A stretch of DNA of 9,840 nt from a bacterium (lineage in GTDB: Bacteria; UBA9089; UBA9088). A program made the translations under genes and the position numbers. How positions within the stretch are numbered: the stretch's first letter is position 1; the number at the start of each line of letters is the position of its first letter. The stretch lies in the NCBI GenBank assembly GCA_003498085.1, contig DNCM01000159.1:1-9840 (forward strand), in the 5' to 3' direction. Of this stretch, positions 1 to 9,300 are shown one piece after another. Under the pieces are notes generated by a model, which was not told the DNA's origin, searched no databases, and worked only from the letters and a program-made list of their open reading frames with translations.

Positions 1-287
1 TATTGATATTGAAGAATGATTCGACCGATACCTCCCCCTTTCCCCCATTGTAGTTTATGTTAGCATCTAGTTCTTAAGCTCCTCCCAAAATCTTTTCTTT
101 TTAATTTTTTTGAAAAAACAGGGTAAATATAGTGCAAAAAAATTTTTTAAAACCCTGTAATATCAAGGCTTTAGCGAAAATAATGCGAAATAAGGGTTAA
201 TAGTTCTTTAAGAAGAAATTAATTCCATTATTTAAGATAGCGGAAAATGGGAAATTTAGAAGACCTATTACTTAAATTTTTGGGAGG
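1..287. other. Non-coding region downstream of the DUF2079 gene
   Basis: No gene is convincing here. It holds the terminator-like hairpin listed separately, several A/T runs, and a C-rich patch at 30-46 that stands out from the AT-rich surroundings. One plus-strand frame is open from the left edge to a TAG at 51-53 (16 codons, ending PFPPL); it could be the tail of a convergent gene, in which case the hairpin would separate two facing genes. A minus-strand frame is also open from an ATG at 48 to the edge, but has no ribosome binding site and an odd Gly/Arg/Ser-rich composition. Neither fragment is recognisable. Confidence 0.5.
113..158 (-). terminator. Possible intrinsic terminator of the rpoBC-DUF2079 transcript
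   Basis: On the minus strand ACAGGGT (158-152) can pair with ACCCTGT (124-118), a perfect 7-bp stem with three consecutive G-C pairs, followed immediately by a run of T (118-113). It lies about 130 nt after the DUF2079 stop, a sensible place for transcript release. Weak points are the long 27-nt loop, which contains its own A6/T7 tract, and the rather short stem. The call depends on position plus the T-run; no better hairpin is visible between the stop codon and the left edge. Confidence 0.4.
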
Positions 288-2192
288 TTAGGGGTTAATA
301 AGCCTTTTTGTTTCATCAAGCATCCTTTGTGCATACCGGTTTCTTGGGGTAATTTTTAAAGCAGTATTAAAACAATCTATTGCACCATGAAAATTACCTG
401 TATAGAAATAGATTGTCCCAAGGATAAAATGTGCATCGGAAAGATTTGGAAAAGACTTAGCAAACTCTTCTGCATTTTTGATTATTTTATCTTCTTCTTT
501 TTTCCTTGCAAGCATAACCAACCCTCCATCTGGTTCATCCCTAAAAAATACCTTAAAATCTGGATCGGAGAAAATTTCTGCAACACCCTTTGCATATAAT
601 TCCTGGCCTTGCCATGAAACCACCCAATCCTCGATGCTATAACTACATAGTATCACATAATCTGTATCCTTAAAATTTGGAAATGGGTAAATAGGGACTT
701 CTCTTTGAGAAAAATGGGCAACAAGATTATCTTGGGGAGAAATACTTGCATCTTTTGGAATTATCTTTTTTAAGACATCGAACATTCTTCTTTTCTCTTC
801 GGTTTGCTTATATTTCTTTAAAGCACTTATTCCAGGAAACGAAAATATACTCTTATGGAAATGATCTTCGTAAATTGTTATGGGTTTAATTGTCTGGGGT
901 GCTCTGGTTAATCCTTTCACTGAAAAGTAGTAGTTTGAAAGAAATGATGCAGTAAGTATAAAAAAGAAAGGACCAATTGTAATATTTTTAAACTTTTTTT
1001 TAAACAAAAAAGCACCATATATTCCGCCAATGGTAAAAAATGGAATAATTGCACAAGAATAATGGAAGCAAAGCATAGATTGCATTGCATCAGGAGAGAG
1101 AAAGTGTAAGGCAGTATCAAGGATACAAATAAGAGTTGCCACTGACAAAAACGGAAAAAGTCCACAGGAAAGGGAAAGAACAAGGATGACACAAAATTTC
1201 TCTTTCAATGGAAAAAAAAGCATTTTCAAAGCAATTTGTGGAGATTTAGCAATATTTTTGAATATCTCGCCCGCTGTTTGACCTAAACCTAGCCTTCCAA
1301 AATAACCATAGGTTTCATCATGAAGTCCTTCTCCTGTTACTTTTCTGATATATGGGATAAGAACAAAGATAGAAAGATATGCCCAAATAATCCCGATTAC
1401 GAATGTAATAATACCGATCTTTTTATTTATTTTAAAAAAAGAATAGATGCCGAAACCAATTATTATAAGGGAAATATCCTCTTTGACAAGCAAAGACAAG
1501 AAAAGAAAAACAAAGTATGGAAGCCAGGTTTTTCTCTGTAAAAAATAAAAGGTAAAAAATAAGAAAAAAGGAGAAAGGGCAATCTCGTGAAATTCATACA
1601 GGTTTACCCTTGAAAGAAATGGATTAGAAAGGAAGGCAATAGAAAAAGATAAAGAAAGGATATTATTTTTCAGCTTATCCCTTGCTATAAGATAGACAGG
1701 TATTGCAGATATCCCAAGAAACAGACTTTGCAAAATAAGAAGCATTCTTGGGTCTTGCCATATAAAATAAAATGGAACAAGGACAAGAAGAGTAGGAGAC
1801 ATGTGTTCACCAAGGAAGTTATGACCATACATTGTTGTATGAAGAGGCTTTCCACGAATCGTATTCCAAATAGCTTGGTCAAACCCAGCAATGTCCCAAT
1901 GACCTGTGATAAAGATATTGTACTGAAGGATGCTTATGTATGAATATAGCACTGTATAAAGAAGGACAAAAAAAAGCATAGTGGGCAAAGTTATTTTTTG
2001 ACTTATATCTTTCACTTTGAACCTCAAATCAAAAAGAGAACCCAAACATAAAGAAAGTGTAGCTAAAAGAAAAATAAAAATAAATATTTTCCAGATAGAT
2101 GATGGAAGTGTTCTATAAAAAAGAAAGGCAAGGATATAAACAAAACCAAAGATTATAATCCAACGAATTGGTAAAGATATTTTTTTTCTCAC
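288..2192 (-). CDS. DUF2079-family integral membrane protein with C-terminal TPR repeat
   Basis: This is a 634-residue membrane protein of no demonstrated function. About 13 hydrophobic segments are visible between residues 10 and 425 (for example 10-28, 33-54, 69-90, 149-171, 259-282, 333-362, 404-423). After the third segment come HWDIAGFDQAIWN (98-110) and GEHMSPTLL (128-136), the hallmark region of DUF2079 proteins. This family resembles GT-C glycosyltransferases, which use an acidic residue in an external loop; D100 and D105 are candidates, but this is inference. Residues 426-565 form a soluble domain with a typical DUF2079 pattern (IPKDASISPQDNLVAHFSQR, 478-497). Residues 585-618 match one TPR repeat at every signature position (L591, G592, Y595, G599, A604, F608, A611, P616). 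The start is a GTG with no Shine-Dalgarno; the next methionine is at 71, inside the third membrane segment, so GTG is the best choice. It follows rpoC by 27 nt and is probably co-transcribed. Confidence 0.87.
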   Translation of the reverse strand: MRKKISLPIRWIIIFGFVYILAFLFYRTLPSSIWKIFIFIFLLATLSLCLGSLFDLRFKVKDISQKITLPTMLFFVLLYTVLYSYISILQYNIFITGHWDIAGFDQAIWNTIRGKPLHTTMYGHNFLGEHMSPTLLVLVPFYFIWQDPRMLLILQSLFLGISAIPVYLIARDKLKNNILSLSFSIAFLSNPFLSRVNLYEFHEIALSPFFLFFTFYFLQRKTWLPYFVFLFLSLLVKEDISLIIIGFGIYSFFKINKKIGIITFVIGIIWAYLSIFVLIPYIRKVTGEGLHDETYGYFGRLGLGQTAGEIFKNIAKSPQIALKMLFFPLKEKFCVILVLSLSCGLFPFLSVATLICILDTALHFLSPDAMQSMLCFHYSCAIIPFFTIGGIYGAFLFKKKFKNITIGPFFFILTASFLSNYYFSVKGLTRAPQTIKPITIYEDHFHKSIFSFPGISALKKYKQTEEKRRMFDVLKKIIPKDASISPQDNLVAHFSQREVPIYPFPNFKDTDYVILCSYSIEDWVVSWQGQELYAKGVAEIFSDPDFKVFFRDEPDGGLVMLARKKEEDKIIKNAEEFAKSFPNLSDAHFILGTIYFYTGNFHGAIDCFNTALKITPRNRYAQRMLDETKRLINP

Positions 2193-2219
2193 AAACTGCT
2201 TTTGGTAAAATTGATAAAT
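2193..2219 (-). other. 27-nt rpoC to DUF2079 spacer without a ribosome binding site
   Basis: The spacer between the rpoC TAA and the GTG start has no AGGAGG-like motif, no promoter and no hairpin followed by a T-run. This argues for co-transcription with rpoC. It is exactly nine codons long and contains no stop in the frame shared by both genes, so the DUF2079 reading frame is open all the way back to the rpoC stop codon. Translation probably starts by re-initiation or on an unstructured AT-rich leader. Confidence 0.65.
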
Positions 2220-5200
2220 TTAAGCCACACTTTCTTCTTCTACTATATGTTCTATATACCCTGTTCCTGCTGGAATAAGCCTACCAATAATAACATTTTC
2301 TTTAAGTCCTGAAAGGCTATCAATTTTTCCTTCAATAGATGCATCGGTCAAAACTCTCGTTGTATCTTGAAAACTAGCTGCACTTATAAAGCTGTCTGTT
2401 GCAAGAGATGACTTCGTAATCCCAAGTAAAATTAGCTTTGCCTGAGCAGGTCTTTTCCCCTCCTTTCTTGCACTATCGTTTATCCTAGAAAAAACAGTCC
2501 TATCAATTATATCTCCTGGTAGAAGCTCTGTATCCCCAGGATCCGTAACCCTTATCTTCCTTAACATCTGTCTTATAATGATCTCAATATGTTTATCATT
2601 TATATTGACATCTTGAAGTCTATAAACTTCTTGGATCTCATTCAAAAGATATGTCTGCAGTTCTTTTTCTCCTTTAATTGTCAATATATCATGTGGATCG
2701 ATTGGCCCTTCTACTAGTTGATCACCTGCAAAAACCCTGTCTCCAGGCCTTACCTTAAGATGCCTCCCCATTGAAACCCTATATTCCTTTAAATCTCCTG
2801 TCATCTCATTCTTAACTTGGATTATTCTCGTCCCTCCACCCTCTACTTCTTCAAAAGAAACAATCCCTTCTATTTCAGAAAGAACAGCCGCATCTTTTGG
2901 TCTTCTTGCCTCAAAAAGCTCTGCAACCCTAGGAAGACCACCAGTAATATCTTTAGTCTGGACGAGCTCCTGGGGAAATTTGGCAATTACATCACCTGCG
3001 TTTACATAGCTTCTCTCTTCTATAGCCAATCTCGTTCCTGTTGGAAGGTGATATAATGTTGTTTGACCACTATCTTGCAGTATTGCAATCTTCGGTTGCA
3101 AGTGCCCTTCTCTATCTGTAATAATTGTCCTTCTATAATAGCCAGTATTTTCGTCGAGTTCTTCTCTTAATGTCCTTTCAGGAACAACATCGATAAATGA
3201 AGTCTCACCACTTACCTCTGTAAGGATTGGTTCATTATAGGGATCAAATTCTGCAATAACTATTCCTGGCTCAACAAAAGTTCCCTCTTTAACAAATATC
3301 CTCGTCCCTGTTTTTACATAAATTCTTCTCTCATCGCTTACAATTTGCGCCGTATCCTTATAGAATTTGACGGTTCCCCTTACAGGCGTTGCAATAAATC
3401 CTTTTTTTGTTTGGACTATGTTTTCACCAACATTTACCCAAAATCCTTCGTGAACAAGAGGTTTTACATCATCCGAAAGATTATAAGAAAAAAGGGTTTT
3501 TGTAATTACTATATTACCCTCCCTTAAAGAAATGTAACCGTTTTTTGTCTCAATCAGTCTCTTTGGAAGTTCAACGATATGGACAGGATAATCAAACTTG
3601 ATATCTGCCTCTTCAACACGAAGAGAAGCAGTCCCTCCAATATGGAATGTTCTCATAGTAAGCTGTGTTCCTGGCTCACCTATTGATTGTGCCGCAATAA
3701 TTCCTATAGTCTCTCCTGCGCCAACAGGTTGCCCCCTTGAAAGATCCCATCCATAACATTTGCTGCATATACCCTGTTGAGACTCGCAAGTAAGTGGAGA
3801 CCTTATTTTTATTCGCTCAATCTCTGTCTTATCAATCTTTTCTGCAGTTTCCCTGTTAATCTCACAATTTACAGAGACAATAAGTTCTCCTGTCATTGGA
3901 TCAATAACATCCTCAAGAACAACTCTCCCTAAAACCCTATCTTTTAAAGAAATAATCGTTTCATCTCCTTCTTTTATAACCTCAACAACGATCCCATTTA
4001 TCGTTCCACAATCGGCTTCTGATATGACAAGGTTCTGGGCAATATTAACAAGCCTCCTTGTAAGATAACCGGCATCTGCAGTCTTTAATGCCGTATCTGC
4101 AAGTCCTTTTCTTGCCCCATGAGTTGAGATGAAGTATTCGAATGTAGAAAGTCCTTCCCTAAAATTTGATGTAATAGGTAATTCAATGATTTCACCACTT
4201 GGTTTTGCCATCAAACCCCTCATTCCAGCAAGCTGTCTTATTTGAAGCTTACTACCCCTTGCTCCAGATGCAAGCATCATATAGATAGGGTTAAATCCCC
4301 CTCTATCCCTGCTTATTTCATCGAATAGTATCTTTGCCAAATCCTCCCCTACACCTGTCCAAAGGTCTATTATTTGATTGTATTTTTCCTCTTCAGTAAT
4401 GAGTCCTTTTGTATAGGCAGATTCTATCTTTTCTACCCTTTTGAATGCTCCTTGCAACAGTCTTCTCTTTCTCTCTGGAATCTTTATATCGGCCATTGAA
4501 ATGGAAATACCTGCCAGTGTCGCAAACTTATAACCAAGATCCTTTATTTTATCGAGAAATCTTGCTGTTTCGTTAATTCCATATTTAAAATAGATCTTAC
4601 TAACCAGATTAGCCAAAAATCCTTTGTCAATATTTTCATTATTTATATATTCATGTCCTTCCGGCAATACCTTGTTAAATATAAGTCTTCCTGGAGTAGT
4701 CTCCAAGAATTTCCCATCTCTTTTCAGCTTTATTAAGGCATGAAGATCTACTTCTCCCATCTCGTATAATGATATTGCTTCATCCATATCTTTAAATATC
4801 TTTCCTTCACCCTTTGCATTTCTTTTTACCTTTGTAAGATAATATAACCCGAGGACTATATCTTGGGTAGGTATTATCAAAGGATTACCATTTGCGGGAG
4901 AAAGGAGGTTATATGCTGAAAGCATGAGGATTCTTGCTTCAAGCTGAGCTTCTAAGGAAAGTGGAATATGAACTGCCATTTGATCACCATCGAAATCTGC
5001 ATTAAATGCCAAACAAACCATTGGATGAATCTTTATGGCATCACCCTCAACAAGAACAGGTTCAAATGCTTGAATAGATGCCCTATGAAGGGTTGGTGCC
5101 CTATTAAGAAAGACAATATGATTTTTTGTTATCTCCTCCAATGCATCCCAAATTTCAGTAGATTCCCTTTCGATAAGTCTTTTTGCACCCTTAACATTAT

Positions 5201-6347
5201 GAACAAAACTATCTACAACAAGCTTTCTCATAATAAATGGCTTGAACAACTCAATCGCCATCTTTTTAGGAAGACCACATTGATTAAGCTTAAGTTTTGG
5301 ATCAACAACAATTACAGATCTACCTGAGTAATCAACCCTTTTTCCCAATAAATTCTGACGAAATCTTCCCTGTTTTCCCTTTAATATTTCAGATAAGCTT
5401 TTTAGCGGTCTATTTCCAGATGTAGTTACAGGTTTTCCACGCCTTCCATTATCAAATAATGCATCTACTGCTTCCTGAAGCATTCTTTTTTCATTTCTTA
5501 TAATTACACCGGGTGCCCTAAGGTCAATAAGTCTTTCCAAGCGATTGTTACGGTTTATAACCCTTCTGTAGAGGTCATTGAGATCAGAAGTGGCAAATCT
5601 TCCTCCATCGAGTTGTATCATAGGACGGAGCTCAGGCGGAATTACAGGGATAGCATCTAAAATCATCCATTCAGGCCTATTTTTTGATTTAATAAATGAC
5701 TCAACTATATCCAATTTTTTTATTATCTTTTTTTTCTTTGGCTGCGATTTTTCACTAGCCAGTTCAACTCTCAATTCTAATGCCAATTTCTTCAAATCAA
5801 GACTTGCTAATGCCTCCTTTATTGCATTTGCCCCCATTTCAGCCCTAAATCCATCTGGATACTGCTCTTTTAATGAGCGGTACTCACTATCTGATAGAAC
5901 TTGAAATACATTGACAGGGATATTTTTTTCTTTTGAAAGAACGATCCATGAATCAAAATATATAATTTCCTCAAGTTCTTGATTTGTAATACCCAATAAA
6001 AGTGCCATTGGCGAAGGAATCCTTTTTACAAACCAAATATGAGCAACAGGAGCACAAAGTTCTATATGACCCATCCTCTCTCGTCTTATCTCTGATTTTG
6101 TCACAAGAACCCCGCATCTGTCACAAACAACTCCCCTATATCGCATACTCTTGTATTTTCCACAGAAACATTCATAATCTCTTGTTGGACCAAATATTCT
6201 TTCACAGAAAAGACCATCCCTTTCGGGCCTTAAACTTCTATAGTTTATAGTCTCGGGCTTTCTAATTCTTCCTTGTGACCAACCTCTAATTGTATCGGGT
6301 GAAACAAGACCAATCTTTATAAAGATGTTTCTTAAATTATCCTCCAT
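2220..6347 (-). CDS. rpoC: DNA-directed RNA polymerase beta-prime subunit
   Basis: This gene encodes beta-prime, the subunit with the catalytic magnesium site of RNA polymerase. Counted from the ATG at 6347 it is 1375 residues (E. coli 1407) and complete. Visible parts in order: N-terminal zinc ribbon C60/C62/C75/C78; the metal-binding NADFDGD at 449-455 (D451, D453, D455); bridge helix starting at THGARKGLADTALK, about 742-755; second zinc site C780/C854/C861/C864, with the same spacing as E. coli 814/888/895/898; trigger-loop first half GEPGTQLTMRTFHIGG at about 890-905; second half TKDITGGLPRVAELFEARRP from about 1131. Between the two trigger halves lie about 225 residues of beta-rich sequence corresponding to insertion SI3. 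An in-frame GTG at 6350 adds one residue, but the ATG sits 6 nt from a good Shine-Dalgarno and forms a TGATG overlap with rpoB, so I prefer it. The gene ends at TAA, 27 nt before the next gene. Confidence 0.99.
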   Translation of the reverse strand: MEDNLRNIFIKIGLVSPDTIRGWSQGRIRKPETINYRSLRPERDGLFCERIFGPTRDYECFCGKYKSMRYRGVVCDRCGVLVTKSEIRRERMGHIELCAPVAHIWFVKRIPSPMALLLGITNQELEEIIYFDSWIVLSKEKNIPVNVFQVLSDSEYRSLKEQYPDGFRAEMGANAIKEALASLDLKKLALELRVELASEKSQPKKKKIIKKLDIVESFIKSKNRPEWMILDAIPVIPPELRPMIQLDGGRFATSDLNDLYRRVINRNNRLERLIDLRAPGVIIRNEKRMLQEAVDALFDNGRRGKPVTTSGNRPLKSLSEILKGKQGRFRQNLLGKRVDYSGRSVIVVDPKLKLNQCGLPKKMAIELFKPFIMRKLVVDSFVHNVKGAKRLIERESTEIWDALEEITKNHIVFLNRAPTLHRASIQAFEPVLVEGDAIKIHPMVCLAFNADFDGDQMAVHIPLSLEAQLEARILMLSAYNLLSPANGNPLIIPTQDIVLGLYYLTKVKRNAKGEGKIFKDMDEAISLYEMGEVDLHALIKLKRDGKFLETTPGRLIFNKVLPEGHEYINNENIDKGFLANLVSKIYFKYGINETARFLDKIKDLGYKFATLAGISISMADIKIPERKRRLLQGAFKRVEKIESAYTKGLITEEEKYNQIIDLWTGVGEDLAKILFDEISRDRGGFNPIYMMLASGARGSKLQIRQLAGMRGLMAKPSGEIIELPITSNFREGLSTFEYFISTHGARKGLADTALKTADAGYLTRRLVNIAQNLVISEADCGTINGIVVEVIKEGDETIISLKDRVLGRVVLEDVIDPMTGELIVSVNCEINRETAEKIDKTEIERIKIRSPLTCESQQGICSKCYGWDLSRGQPVGAGETIGIIAAQSIGEPGTQLTMRTFHIGGTASLRVEEADIKFDYPVHIVELPKRLIETKNGYISLREGNIVITKTLFSYNLSDDVKPLVHEGFWVNVGENIVQTKKGFIATPVRGTVKFYKDTAQIVSDERRIYVKTGTRIFVKEGTFVEPGIVIAEFDPYNEPILTEVSGETSFIDVVPERTLREELDENTGYYRRTIITDREGHLQPKIAILQDSGQTTLYHLPTGTRLAIEERSYVNAGDVIAKFPQELVQTKDITGGLPRVAELFEARRPKDAAVLSEIEGIVSFEEVEGGGTRIIQVKNEMTGDLKEYRVSMGRHLKVRPGDRVFAGDQLVEGPIDPHDILTIKGEKELQTYLLNEIQEVYRLQDVNINDKHIEIIIRQMLRKIRVTDPGDTELLPGDIIDRTVFSRINDSARKEGKRPAQAKLILLGITKSSLATDSFISAASFQDTTRVLTDASIEGKIDSLSGLKENVIIGRLIPAGTGYIEHIVEEESVA

Positions 6348-9300
6348 CACTCTCTCCTTCCAAATGGAGTAAATACATCCTCTTTTTCTTCAAATATAGA
6401 GTTTATATCTATAATCCTTCCTTTTTCATCCAATACATTAATATCCAAACCCAATCCTCTAAGTTCATAAGTAAGAACCTTAAATGACTCAGGAATCCCA
6501 GGTGGCTTTGCATTTTCGCCCTTCACAATTGCACCGTATGCCTTTGTCCTTCCTATAACATCATCACTTTTTACAGTAAGAAGCTCCTGAAGAATGTGGG
6601 ATGTTCCGTATGCCTCTAATGCCCAAACCTCCATTTCCCCAAATCTCTGTCCTCCAAACTGTGCCTTTCCACCTAAAGGCTGTTGAGTAACTAATGAATA
6701 TGGTCCAATTGAACGGGCATGAATTTTGTCTTCTACCAAATGAACAAGTTTTAGCATATAAATATAGCCACAAGAAACCTTGTCATTGAAAAACTCTCCT
6801 GTTTTTCCATTATGGAGGATAGTTTTCCCATCCTTCGAAAACCCTGCTTTTTCAAGGAAGTCTTCTATCTCCTCTTCGCTTGGACTATCAAAAACAGGAC
6901 AGATTGCATAAAATCCTAATTTATGAGCTGCCCATCCAAGATATGCCTCTAATATCTGGCCTAAATTCATCCTTGATGGGACAGATAAAGGATTTAAGAC
7001 TATATCTACAGGGGTTCCATCTGGAAGGAAAGGCATATCCTCAATAGGTAGAATTTTTGCAATTACTCCTTTGTTTCCGTGCCTTCCTGCCATTTTATCC
7101 CCGACTGTTATTTTTCTTCTCTTTGCAACATAAATCTTTGCCATCTCTTCTATCCCTATAGGTAAGCTATCGCCTTTACTTTGGGAAAAATGTTCAATCC
7201 CAATCACTATTCCACTATCGCCATAAGGCATTTTTAATGATGTATCTCGGACATCCTTCACCTTCTCGCCAAAGATAGAATAAAGAAGCTTGTATTCTGG
7301 AGAAAGGCCTTTCTCTCCTTTTGGTGTAACCTTGCCAACAAGAATATCTCCAGGCTTGATAATAGCACCAATTCTGATGATCCCATTTTCATCTAAATTC
7401 TTCAAAGCCTCCTCTCCTACATTTGGAATGTCTCTTGTGAATGTCTCTGGACCAAGTTGGGTATCCCTTGCATCAATTTCATACCTTTCGATATAGATTG
7501 AGGTAAAAATGTCGTCTATAACAACCCTTTCAGAAAGAACAATTGCATCTTCAAAGTTATATCCTTCCCATGGCATAAAGGCAACTAAAATATTTCTTCC
7601 CAAACTAAGTTTTCCATCACAGATACAGGGACCATCACTTATTATATCACCTTTTTTGACAAATGAACCCTCCTTTACAACTGGTCTCTGGTTAATGCAA
7701 GTTCCTTGGTTTGACCGTTTGTATTTTATCAAATTATAACTTATTTTCTCATTCTCGTTTGTTATTTCTATAAGGTCAGATGTTACCTTCGTTACCTTTC
7801 CAGATATATCAGAAATAACAACCATGCCAGAATCTTTCACAACTTTTCTTTCCATTCCAGTCATTACTAAAGGAACTTCAGTCTTAAGAAGTGGTACCGC
7901 TTGTCTTTGCATATTAGAACCCATAAGTGCCCTATTTGCATCGTCATGCTCAAGAAATGGTATCAAGGATGTAGCTATTGAAATGAGCTGTTTCGGTGAA
8001 ATATCAATAAAATCAACCTCTTCTTTTGGAACAAGGGGAAACTTCTCGCCCTTTCGGACGAAAATTAACTTTTCTTTAAAGTATCCTTGTTCATCAATGG
8101 GTGTTCCTGCATAGGCAATACTGTAATTTTCCTCTTCATCTGCAGTAAGATAAACAACCTCATCAGTCACCCTTCCATTTTTAACTTTAAAATAAGGAGT
8201 TTCTAAAAAACCAAATTCATTTGGACGGGCATAAATAGAAAGAGATGTTATTAAACCAATATTTGGTCCCTCCGGGGTTTCTATTGGGCATAGCCTTCCA
8301 TAATGTGATGGATTGATATCTCTTACCTCAAATCCAGCCCTTTCTTTTGCAAGGCCACCTGCACCGAGCGCAGAAAACCTTCTTTTATGAGTAATTTCAG
8401 AAAGAGGATTTGTCTGGTCCATAAATTGAGAAAGTTGCGATGTTCCAAAAAATTCATTTATGCTTGCGGTTAAAGGTCTTATATTCATTACAGACTGTGG
8501 AGTCATAGTTTCTACATCTTGAACACTCATTTTTTCCCTTATCCCCTTTTCAATCTTGGCAAATGCTGGTCTTAAGTGATTTCCCAGTAATTCGCCAACA
8601 CTTCTTACTCTTCTATTTCCAAGATGATCGATGTCATCACATTTTCCTTCACCGCTGGCAAGTCCGATGAGGTATTTAATTCCTGCAATAATATCCTCCT
8701 TTGTCAACGTTACCACCGAAAGGAGAATATCTAAACCAAGTTTTTTATTTATTTTGTAACGACCAACCATTCCAAGATCATATGATCTTTCATCGAAAAA
8801 CATTTTTTGGATACTACTTTTAACATTGTCTATATTAACCGGCTCACCTGGTTTTAAAATGGAATATATCTTAATAAGTGCTTTCTTAAGATTAGAAACA
8901 TCATCCTTCTCTAAGGTATTGATGATAGGATAAATCAGAAGATTATCTACATCTAAAACTTTTATTTGAACAATATTCTTTTCCTTTAGTCTATCAATTA
9001 ATTCCTCTGTAATTTTATCTCCTGCAAGAGCAACAGGCTCTTCTTCATCAAGAATTATATCTTCTGCTAATCTCATTCCAACTGTTTTTTTGGATACGTT
9101 GATTGTCCTTTCCTTTTCAGAAAATAAAGAGATTATCTCTTTATTACTAACATATCCAAGTGCACGAAGAAATGTTGTTGCTAAAATTCTTCTTCTTTTA
9201 GAGAGTCTTGCATAAAGAATATTATTTGCATCAATCTCAAATTCAAGCCATGCTCCATGGTATGGAATAATTCTTAAAAAATAAAGGTTTTCTTCTCGCA

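Noticed and set aside
1..48. Minus-strand ORF from the ATG at 48 to the left edge
   Set aside because: Sixteen codons, no Shine-Dalgarno, Gly/Arg/Ser-rich sequence unlike a normal gene start.
81..287. 10-bp inverted repeat CCTCCCAAAA (81-90) and TTTTGGGAGG (278-287)
   Set aside because: Perfect but 187 bp apart with no extension, no target duplication and no gene between. It looks like chance rather than ends of a mobile element.
194..300. 9-bp direct repeat GGGTTAATA at 194-202 and 292-300
   Set aside because: Only two copies, one overlapping the 3-prime end of the DUF2079 gene; too short and AT-biased to call a repeat or attachment site.
917..1192. Alternative minus-strand frame of 91 codons inside the DUF2079 gene
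   Set aside because: It overlaps a membrane domain in another frame; U-rich codons of membrane proteins give hydrophobic shadows. The main frame has clear family motifs on both sides, so this is not evidence of a frameshift.
4968..5327. Plus-strand open frame of 119 codons inside rpoC
   Set aside because: It is fully antisense to the most conserved part of rpoC, including the catalytic motif, and has a Cys/Asn-rich composition typical of a complementary-frame artefact.
5578..5904. Plus-strand open frame of 108 codons inside rpoC
   Set aside because: Antisense shadow of conserved beta-prime sequence with a low-complexity Phe/Ser/Asn composition and no ribosome binding site.
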